Shown piece after piece: positions 1 through 5,266 of a stretch of DNA of 5,551 nt. The notes under the pieces are model-generated. The model was given only the letters and a program-made list of their open reading frames with translations, searched no databases and was not told the origin of the DNA. The translations under genes and the position numbers were made by a program. How positions within the stretch are numbered: position 1 is the first letter of the stretch; every line of letters begins with the position of its first letter. The DNA comes from Bacteroidales bacterium (GTDB taxonomy: Bacteria; Bacteroidota; Bacteroidia; Bacteroidales; NBLH01). Location: positions 1-5,551 of the forward strand of contig JALWNR010000224.1 in NCBI GenBank assembly GCA_027083715.1. The letters are read 5' to 3'.

Positions 1-74
1 GTTTTTCAACAATTCGTAAAATCCGATAAATTTTATTTAATTTTAGGCTTCGGATAACTTTTAAAATTTCAATT

Positions 75-2258
75 ATGACAAAAAGAATAAATTTATTGGC
101 AATCAGTTTATTGCTGATTTTTAATGCATTTGCTCAAAAAACGTACAAAGAAATCACACTGGAAGATTTGATGAAAAACTATACGTTTTGGGCACGTTCG
201 GTTTATGGTTTGCGCTCTATGAACGATGGGGTTAATTACACTACTTTTGAACGTGGCAACATTATTAAATACAGTTACAAAACCGGTGAAGCAGTAGATA
301 CGATTTTAAAAACAGGTGATTTGTCTGTTAAGGAAATTTCTTCGTACCGTTTTAATGAAGATGAAACAAAAATCATTCTTGAGACAGATATCGAAAACAT
401 TTATCGTCATTCATACACGGCAAAATTTTATGTTTGGGATATTGTAAGTAAAAAATTGCTTCCGGTATCGGATAAAGACAAACAGCAACTGGCTACTCTC
501 TCGCCCGATGGTAAGAAAGTGGCTTTTGTATATAAAAACAATATCTATATCAAAGATTTTGAAACGGGAAAAGAAACTGCAGTAACTATTGATGGTGAAA
601 AAAATAAAATTATTAATGGTGCGCCGGATTGGGTTTATGAAGAAGAATTTGGCTTTAATCAGGCATTTTACTGGTCGCCCGATGGTAAAAAAATTGCTTA
701 CATCCGTTTTGACGAGAGCAAAGTGAAAAGTTTCAGTATGCAAATGTTTGCAGGGCAGGCTCCACGTTTGGAACAAAATGCTTTGTATCCCGAAATCCGA
801 ACATGGAAATATCCGAAAGCAGGCGAAGATAATTCTGTGGTATCAGTTCACATATACGATGTGAATAGTGCAAAGACCATCAAAGCAGATATCGGAACAA
901 ATACCGATATTTACATTCCTCGCATTCGCTGGACAAAAGACCCGAACACTTTAAGTATTATCCGCCTGAACCGTTTACAAAACAAGCTGGAAATTTTGTT
1001 TGCTGATGCACAAAAAGGCAATACCAAAGTAATTTATACCGATGAAAACAAATACTATATCGGCGAAGAAACTTTGGATAACTTGGTATTTCTTAAAGAC
1101 GGTAAACATTTCATCATCAGTAGTGAACGCGATGGTTATCGTCATATTTACCTTTACGGCATTGACGGAAAATTAGTGAAACAACTCACCAAAGGCAATT
1201 GGGACGTAACGGATTTTATCGGCTACGACGAGAACAAGAAAATCTGTTATTATATCTCTACGGAGCTATCGCCAATCACACGCACTTTATATGCAGTAAC
1301 GCTGAAAGGCAAGAAAACAAAACTAAGCAAGCCGGAAGGCAGCAACCGTGCTTCATTCAGCAAAAGCTATAAATATTACGTGAATTATTTTTCTAATTCG
1401 CAAACACCTACTTATGTTACATTGCATGATGCCAAAGGAAAGCTAATCAGGGTACTGAAAGACAATAAAGCCTTGCAAGAAAAAGTGAAAGAATACGGCG
1501 GTGTGAATAAAGAATTTTTCACATTTAAAACGTCCGAAGGCGTTGAGCTGTACGGTTACATGGTGAAACCACCTGATTTTGACCCAAATAAAAAATATCC
1601 TGTTTTGATGTATCAATATTCAGGACCCAATTCGCAAACGGTGGTTAATCGCTGGGGCTTTGGATGGGATATGTTATTGGCTCAAAAAGGTTACATTACT
1701 GTATGTGTTGATGGCAGAGGAACAGGTGGACGCGGTGAAAAGTTCAGAAAAGTAACTTACAAGCAATTGGGCAAATACGAAACTATTGACCAAATTGAAA
1801 CAGCTAAATACATTGGCACTTTACCCTATATTGACAAAAATCGTATCGGTATTTGGGGGTGGAGCTATGGAGGTTTTGAAACTTTGCTGGCACTAACCAA
1901 GGGTGCAGATTATTTTAAAGCGGGTATTGCCGTGGCTCCCGTAACCAACTGGCGCTATTACGATAATATTTATACGGAAAGGTATATGCGTACTCCACAG
2001 GAAAACCCTAAGGGCTACGATGATAATTCGCCTACCACATATGCCGCTGAATTAAAAGCAAAGCTTTTACTGGTGCACGGAATGGGTGATGACAATGTTC
2101 ATTTTCAAAATTCTGCTGAATTTTCGGAAGCTTTAGTACAAGCCAATAAACAATTCAGAGAGTTTTTCTACACCAATCGTAATCACGGAATATATGGCGG
2201 AAATACACGAATGCATTTATATACCATGATGACGAATTTTATTTTGGAAAATTTATAA
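75..2258 (+). CDS. Dipeptidyl peptidase IV (S9B family), secreted
   Basis: This serine exopeptidase releases Xaa-Pro (and Xaa-Ala) dipeptides from peptide N-termini, outside the cytoplasm. Residues 1-20 form a signal peptide (basic MTKR, hydrophobic core, AFA before Q21). About 25-480 is the beta-propeller, with SPDGKK repeats at 143-148 and 201-206. About 490-727 is the alpha/beta-hydrolase domain. The nucleophile is S597 in GWSYGG (595-600), with D672 in GDDNVH and H704 in NRNHG. The substrate N-terminus would be held by the Glu pair E190-E191 in DWVYEEEF and by R111 in RHSYTA. Y515 in QYSGP is the oxyanion tyrosine, and Y629 and Y633 line the proline pocket. Every functional residue I know from human DPP4 is present, and 727 aa matches bacterial DPP IV (about 720). 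The Glu pair argues against the related prolyl tripeptidyl peptidase. The ATG is chosen because the signal peptide starts there. Upstream, TAATTTTA (38-45) is only a weak -7 candidate. I see no defects. Confidence 0.96.
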   Translation: MTKRINLLAISLLLIFNAFAQKTYKEITLEDLMKNYTFWARSVYGLRSMNDGVNYTTFERGNIIKYSYKTGEAVDTILKTGDLSVKEISSYRFNEDETKIILETDIENIYRHSYTAKFYVWDIVSKKLLPVSDKDKQQLATLSPDGKKVAFVYKNNIYIKDFETGKETAVTIDGEKNKIINGAPDWVYEEEFGFNQAFYWSPDGKKIAYIRFDESKVKSFSMQMFAGQAPRLEQNALYPEIRTWKYPKAGEDNSVVSVHIYDVNSAKTIKADIGTNTDIYIPRIRWTKDPNTLSIIRLNRLQNKLEILFADAQKGNTKVIYTDENKYYIGEETLDNLVFLKDGKHFIISSERDGYRHIYLYGIDGKLVKQLTKGNWDVTDFIGYDENKKICYYISTELSPITRTLYAVTLKGKKTKLSKPEGSNRASFSKSYKYYVNYFSNSQTPTYVTLHDAKGKLIRVLKDNKALQEKVKEYGGVNKEFFTFKTSEGVELYGYMVKPPDFDPNKKYPVLMYQYSGPNSQTVVNRWGFGWDMLLAQKGYITVCVDGRGTGGRGEKFRKVTYKQLGKYETIDQIETAKYIGTLPYIDKNRIGIWGWSYGGFETLLALTKGADYFKAGIAVAPVTNWRYYDNIYTERYMRTPQENPKGYDDNSPTTYAAELKAKLLLVHGMGDDNVHFQNSAEFSEALVQANKQFREFFYTNRNHGIYGGNTRMHLYTMMTNFILENL

Positions 2259-2269
2259 TAAAAGTAATC

Positions 2270-2293
2270 AGATGAGCTTACTCATTTATTTTT
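2270..2293 (+). terminator. Weak hairpin with T-run after the DPP IV gene
   Basis: AGATGAG (2270-2276) pairs with CTCATTT (2281-2287) around a CTTA loop. This gives seven pairs including one G-T wobble, followed by A and five Ts. It starts 12 bases after the DPP IV stop codon and could be a modest intrinsic terminator. The stem is short and AT-rich, so read-through into the next gene is quite possible. Confidence 0.4.
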
Positions 2294-2318
2294 AATTTTA
2301 ACCTTAAATATTTCAGCT

Positions 2319-2735
2319 ATGTTTATTTTTACTACTATAAAAAAATACAAGTTTGGCAATCCTGTAAGTATTGAAGGGATAAGTAATTTATTAAAAAATG
2401 CAGGTCTTGAAATCAGCTCGGCAAATGCACAAAGACTTTTATTAAAGCATGAAGGTAAAACCTTTTTAATACGAATGAATAATAGTCAAACATATCTGTG
2501 GCTAAAAATGCAAATGAGCCTGATATGGTATTTGATGATTATTTTAATTCCTGTTTTTGCCTTAATTTTAAAAATGAGTTTTGAAAACTATCTGAACGAA
2601 ACATGGAATTTAGTTGTTTCTATTATTTTTGCAGTAGTTATCATCGGATGGATAATTTACAAGGTTTTCTTTCAAATCAATAAAATAGCAAAGCCCTTTG
2701 TTCAGGTTTTTGAAAAAACGATTTTAAAACATTGA
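2319..2735 (+). CDS. Small two-helix membrane protein of unknown function
   Basis: I do not recognise this 138-aa protein. Residues 1-62 form a soluble, Lys-rich N-terminal segment. It is followed by two hydrophobic stretches likely to be transmembrane helices, at about 67-86 (IWYLMIILIPVFALIL) and 97-118 (LVVSIIFAVVIIGWIIY). The short acidic loop between them (EN..NET) and the Lys-rich tail (118-138) suggest, by the positive-inside rule, that both termini are cytoplasmic. There is no signal peptide, cysteine pair or catalytic motif that I can identify. The ATG at 2319 is the first in frame and has no clear ribosome-binding site, as is common in this phylum. The gene lies 60 bases after the DPP IV gene, so co-transcription is possible, but a weak hairpin intervenes and no good promoter box is visible. 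The length of the open frame and the coherent hydrophobic pattern make it a likely real gene. Confidence 0.72.
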   Translation: MFIFTTIKKYKFGNPVSIEGISNLLKNAGLEISSANAQRLLLKHEGKTFLIRMNNSQTYLWLKMQMSLIWYLMIILIPVFALILKMSFENYLNETWNLVVSIIFAVVIIGWIIYKVFFQINKIAKPFVQVFEKTILKH

Positions 2736-2743
2736 ATAACAAT

Positions 2744-2789
2744 AAGAATATTCAAATGTCAGCTTTCAGGTTGACATTTGAATATTTAG
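2744..2789. terminator. Bidirectional stem-loop terminator between convergent genes
   Basis: AATATTCAAATGTCA (2747-2761) is an exact inverted repeat of TGACATTTGAATATT (2772-2786). Pairing continues inward through G-T, C-G and T-G to a TTCA loop (2765-2768), giving an 18-pair stem. It fills most of the 70-bp gap between the stop codons of the small membrane protein gene (+) and serB (-). That position suggests it ends transcription from both sides. There is no strong poly-T tract on either strand, so it may also protect 3' ends, or be a weaker terminator than its stem suggests. Confidence 0.75.
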
Positions 2790-2805
2790 TGAACTGTTGA
2801 AGTTT

Positions 2806-4023
2806 TTAATCATCAATCTCCCGATCTCTAAACCCCATCAAATACAAAATGGCATCTAAACCAATAGTTGAAATAGCATTTTGTGCATTTTCCTTTACTT
2901 TGGGTTTGGCATGAAAAGCAATTCCCAAACCGGCAACATTCAGCATTGGCAAATCATTAGCACCGTCACCTATAGCAACTACTTGTTCCAGGTGAATATC
3001 CTCTTTAAAAGCAATTTTTTTCAACAACTCGGCTTTCATTTCACCGTTTACAATCTCGCCAAGGTGTTTACCGGTTAGTTTCCCGTCCTTTATCTCCAGT
3101 TCGTTTGAAAAAACATAGTCAATGCCTAGTTTATGCTGCAAAAATCTGCCAAAATAATTAAATCCGCCCGAAAGTATTGCGGTTTTAAAACCATATTTGC
3201 GCAAATTACGAAATAAAGTTTCCGCACCTTCGGTAATTGGCAGGTTACGGGCAATATCAAACATTACACTCTCGTCCAAGCCCTTTAGCAGAGCTACTCT
3301 GCGGATAAAACTTTCGTTAAAATCAATTTCGCCACGCATAGCTGCTTCGGTAATTTCATGAACCTGTTCGCCTACACCATGCCTTTTTGCCAGCTCAACA
3401 ATTACTTCGGTTTGTATTAATGTGCTGTCCATATCAAAACATACTAAACGACGTGTACGTCGATAAATATTATCTTTTTGAAAGGCAATATCCACACCTG
3501 TTTCTTGCGAAATTTTCATCAAATTATTCCTAAAAACCATTTCATCAACCGGATTCCCTCTTACCGATAATTCGATACTTGATTTGCTTTTTCGTGTATC
3601 CGGTTTTAATGATGGACGACCGGTAAGACGTGTAATTATATCGATATTAAGTTGTTGATTATAAATCAAATCTGTAACTTTTGAAAACTGTAAAGCATTT
3701 ATTTCACGCGATATCATGGTAATAATATAGCGCTCCTTTCCCTGATGCCCTACCCACTTTTGATACTCCTTCGCATCAATCGGCGAAAATTTTGCCTGCA
3801 CACCCAGCTCATAAGCCTTAAACAGCAAATCTTTTAAAATGGGTGCAGAAGCTGAATTATCAGCAATACGAAACATAATTCCTAAATTAAGTTGCTGATG
3901 AATAACTGATTGTCCGATATCCAGTATTTGTGCTTTGTATTGTGCTAATATTTCTGTTAAAGAAGAGCTTATTCCGGGTTTGTCCGCGCCGCTGATGCTT
4001 AGCAATATAATTTCGTCATTCAT
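2806..4023 (-). CDS. serB: Phosphoserine phosphatase with N-terminal ACT-type domains
   Basis: This cytoplasmic HAD-superfamily phosphatase hydrolyses O-phospho-L-serine to serine, the last step of the phosphorylated serine pathway. In the 405-aa protein, an ACT-type domain covers about 1-80 (SISGADKPGISSSLTEIL) and a second ACT-like segment covers about 98-180. The HAD domain covers about 190-398. HAD motif I is FDMDST, with D197 the phosphorylated nucleophile and D199 the acid/base. Motif II has S285 (ILSGG), the lysine is probably K330, and motif IV is GDGAND (352-357) with D353 and D357 binding Mg. E206 and R242 match the serine-binding Glu and Arg of the Methanocaldococcus jannaschii enzyme. 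All catalytic residues are intact. The ACT domains may sense an amino acid such as serine; that is known for the domain class and is inferred here. The ATG lies 24 bases after a good -7 box. It is transcribed divergently from the ARH gene. Confidence 0.96.
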   Translation of the reverse strand: MNDEIILLSISGADKPGISSSLTEILAQYKAQILDIGQSVIHQQLNLGIMFRIADNSASAPILKDLLFKAYELGVQAKFSPIDAKEYQKWVGHQGKERYIITMISREINALQFSKVTDLIYNQQLNIDIITRLTGRPSLKPDTRKSKSSIELSVRGNPVDEMVFRNNLMKISQETGVDIAFQKDNIYRRTRRLVCFDMDSTLIQTEVIVELAKRHGVGEQVHEITEAAMRGEIDFNESFIRRVALLKGLDESVMFDIARNLPITEGAETLFRNLRKYGFKTAILSGGFNYFGRFLQHKLGIDYVFSNELEIKDGKLTGKHLGEIVNGEMKAELLKKIAFKEDIHLEQVVAIGDGANDLPMLNVAGLGIAFHAKPKVKENAQNAISTIGLDAILYLMGFRDREIDD

Positions 4024-4039
4024 GAAAATTTAATTTTTA

Positions 4040-4070
4040 TTGTATTCGCCGGCAAAATTATGTATTTTGC
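4040..4070 (+). promoter_or_regulatory. Promoter-like signal for the ADP-ribosylglycohydrolase gene
   Basis: TATTTTGC (4063-4070) resembles the -7 box TAnnTTTG but is one T short. A TTG (4040-4042) lies 20 bases upstream, close to the expected -33 spacing. Transcription would start about 20 bases before the ATG at 4098. It overlaps the serB promoter signal on the other strand, so the same 47 bp would be used in both directions. Confidence 0.42.
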
Positions 4071-4086
4071 AGAATTATAAAGCAAA
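4053..4086 (-). promoter_or_regulatory. Promoter-like signal for serB
   Basis: Read on the minus strand, TAATTTTG (4060 down to 4053) is a full match to the Bacteroidota -7 box TAnnTTTG. A TTTG (4086 down to 4083) lies 22 bases upstream and could be the -33 element. Transcription would begin near 4047, leaving a leader of roughly 24 bases before the serB ATG. This rests on motif match only. Confidence 0.55.
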
Positions 4087-4097
4087 AATAGAAGAAA

Positions 4098-4868
4098 ATG
4101 TACGGAGCAATTGCAGGAGATATTATCGGCTCACCCTACGAAGGTTTTAATATAAAGACAACAGAGTTTGAATTATTCAGAAATCGAAGCCGATTTACGG
4201 ATGATACTGTTTTAACAGTAGCAATTGCTGATGCTTTATTGAGTAATAAAGATTATACAAGCAAATTACAGGAATACGGCAGAAAATACCCGAATGCAGG
4301 ATATGGCGGAACATTTTACAAATGGATATTTTCAGATAATCCGCAGCCCTACAAAAGTTGGGGAAACGGTTCGGCAATGCGTGTCAGTCCGGTGGCTTAT
4401 GCTTTTGATAATTTGGAAACCGTATTGAACGAAGCCGAAAAAAGTGCTGCCGTAACACACAATCACCCCGAAGGGGTGAAAGGTGCGCAAGCTATTGCTA
4501 CAGCCATATTTTTAGCACGAACAGGAAAAAGCAAAAGTGAGATAAAATCATACATTCAAAACACTTTTTCTTATGATTTAGCGCGTTCAATTGATAAAAT
4601 TCGACCGGAATACACATTTGATGTAAGCTGCCAGGGTTCCGTGCCCGAAGCCATTATTGCCTTTTTGGAAAGCAAGGATTTTGAACATGCTGTTCGTTTG
4701 GCTATTTCAATTGGTGGCGACAGCGATACCATTGCCGCAATGGCAGGAAGTATTGCCGAAGCATTTTACGGAGAAGTACCGGGATTCATTTTAAAAGAGC
4801 TTAAAATGCGCTTACCGGATGAATTTATTGAAGTGATTGAGAAATTCAGGGAACGGTTTTTGGGATAA
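4098..4868 (+). CDS. ADP-ribosylglycohydrolase (DraG/ARH) family protein
   Basis: This family is mostly alpha-helical and uses two Mg ions to remove ADP-ribose from modified proteins, nucleic acids or small molecules. The motifs appear in the expected order across 256 aa: GDIIGSPYE (7-15), FTDDT (33-37) supplying T34, D35 and D36 to the metal site, GNGSAMRVSP (89-98), THNHPEG (120-126), and GGDSDT (206-211) supplying D208, D210 and T211. All expected metal ligands are present, so it is probably active. It is shorter than DraG (about 300) or human ARH3 (about 360), but similar to many small bacterial members. There is no signal peptide, so it is cytoplasmic. The ATG is chosen because the family N-terminus (M..AI.GD..G) begins there. 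No ADP-ribosyltransferase, dinitrogenase reductase or macrodomain gene is nearby, so the substrate cannot be named. It appears to be monocistronic, since a 398-bp non-coding gap follows. Confidence 0.92.
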   Translation: MYGAIAGDIIGSPYEGFNIKTTEFELFRNRSRFTDDTVLTVAIADALLSNKDYTSKLQEYGRKYPNAGYGGTFYKWIFSDNPQPYKSWGNGSAMRVSPVAYAFDNLETVLNEAEKSAAVTHNHPEGVKGAQAIATAIFLARTGKSKSEIKSYIQNTFSYDLARSIDKIRPEYTFDVSCQGSVPEAIIAFLESKDFEHAVRLAISIGGDSDTIAAMAGSIAEAFYGEVPGFILKELKMRLPDEFIEVIEKFRERFLG

Positions 4869-4975
4869 TAAAAAAAAGGAACTTTTATACTTATATCAAC
4901 TCCATAACCTGCCTAGTACAGAATGTGTTAAAACTTCTAATTTCATGTTTAACCCGCAAAATTCACCGCTCTTAG

Positions 4976-4983
4976 TATATTTG
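4976..4983 (+). promoter_or_regulatory. Orphan -7 promoter box (TATATTTG)
   Basis: TATATTTG is a full match to the Bacteroidota -7 box TAnnTTTG and points toward the palindrome and hairpin downstream. No well-placed TTTG is found at the -33 position; TTTA at 4948-4951 is the nearest candidate, with 24 bases between. The next gene, ndk, starts almost 280 bases later and has its own box, so any transcript from here would be non-coding or a long leader. A chance match in AT-rich DNA is possible. Confidence 0.3.
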
Positions 4984-5039
4984 TGTAGTAAATCTCTGTG
5001 TATTAAGATATTAAATAATTTTTACGACAAAGTAAAACC

Positions 5040-5053
5040 ACCCAAATTTGGGT
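5040..5053. repeat. Perfect 14-bp palindrome ACCCAAATTTGGGT
   Basis: Both strands read ACCCAAATTTGGGT. A perfect two-fold symmetric site of this length with GC-rich ends and an AT centre has the form of a binding site for a dimeric regulator. It sits about 60 bases downstream of the orphan -7 box and six bases before the long hairpin, so it may instead be part of the same repeat unit. No regulator gene is present in the window. Confidence 0.5.
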
Positions 5054-5058
5054 ATGCT

Positions 5059-5157
5059 TGAAATTCTCTTCACGCATCTACTTCGTTACGAGTTCCTTGA
5101 AATATAAAGATATGTCGGCGGAACTCGGTGCCTCGTATCTGCATAAAGAGAATTTCA
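5059..5157. repeat. 99-base imperfect palindrome / long hairpin
   Basis: The outer arms are an exact 12-bp inverted repeat: TGAAATTCTCTT (5059-5070) and AAGAGAATTTCA (5146-5157). Further in, GCA (5074-5076) and TGC (5140-5142) pair, then an exact 8-bp stem forms from CGAGTTCC (5089-5096) and GGAACTCG (5120-5127). The centre folds again: 5097-5105 pairs with 5110-5118 (one mismatch, two G-T wobbles) around an AAAG loop. The whole unit therefore collapses into one long rod with internal bulges. No protein-coding gene or T-run belongs to it. It is best described as a palindromic intergenic repeat or structured RNA of unknown class. Confidence 0.65.
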
Positions 5158-5227
5158 TGAATTATTGCGGTTAAACCTGATTGTTTTGTCCTCTGTCTGA
5201 CTTGTTTTTATTTAATCAATTAATATT

Positions 5228-5235
5228 TATCTTTG
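5228..5235 (+). promoter_or_regulatory. -7 promoter box of ndk (TATCTTTG)
   Basis: TATCTTTG is a full match to TAnnTTTG and lies 31 bases before the ndk ATG, a distance typical of short leaders. The upstream TTG (5202-5204) is 23 bases away, a little far for an ideal -33 element. ndk thus appears to have its own promoter, independent of the signals further upstream. Confidence 0.5.
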
Positions 5236-5266
5236 CATCCTTTAATCATTTAAAATTAAAAATAGA

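Larger units (their letters stand above)
4869..5266. other. Non-coding gap with repeat-like and regulatory signals
   Basis: This 398-bp stretch holds no convincing gene. From left to right I see the following. There is a very weak A-rich hairpin just after the ARH stop (AAAAG-GAA-CTTTT, 4874-4886). About 170 bp of featureless sequence follows, which happens to stay open on both strands, with a TATATTTG box at 4976-4983. Next come a perfect palindrome (5040-5053) and a 99-base imperfect hairpin (5059-5157) that looks richer in G and C than its surroundings. The ndk promoter region closes the gap (about 5200-5266). The mix of signals without a gene suggests an inserted or relict element between the ARH gene and ndk. 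That origin is inference; no target-site duplication is visible. Confidence 0.6.

Noticed and set aside
1..57. Frame 1 is open from the window edge to a TAA at 55-57, as if it were the tail of an upstream gene (18 codons).
   Set aside because: An 18-codon open stretch in one of three frames is expected by chance in AT-rich DNA, and the residues match nothing I recognise. It may be real but cannot be supported here.
501..688. TCGCCCGATGGTAA occurs twice (501-514 and 675-688).
   Set aside because: Both copies encode the SPDGK motif of successive beta-propeller blades, a normal protein repeat rather than a DNA element.
411..776. A 121-codon open frame on the minus strand inside the DPP IV gene.
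   Set aside because: It lies wholly within a gene with intact DPP IV motifs, has low-complexity Phe/Ile-rich content, and shows no recognisable domain. It is a shadow frame.
2881..3078. A 65-codon plus-strand frame antisense to serB.
   Set aside because: It overlaps the conserved HAD motifs of serB and has no family signature of its own.
4195..4377. A 60-codon minus-strand frame inside the ARH gene.
   Set aside because: It is a shadow of the conserved metal-site region of the ARH protein, with no independent support.
4837..5061. A 74-codon plus-strand frame overlapping the end of the ARH gene and running into the gap.
   Set aside because: Its start lies inside the ARH coding region, there is no domain or good start signal, and its tail reads through the palindrome. 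I treat the sequence as a non-coding or repeat-like region instead.
5112..5174. A 20-codon ATG-started frame (MSAELGASYL...) that begins in the hairpin centre.
   Set aside because: It is too short, has no ribosome-binding or promoter signal of its own, and most of it is one arm of the hairpin.
4869..5266. A CRISPR array, tRNA or insertion sequence in the gap.
   Set aside because: There are no regularly spaced repeats, no cloverleaf with a CCA-type acceptor, no transposase frame and no target-site duplication around the hairpin.
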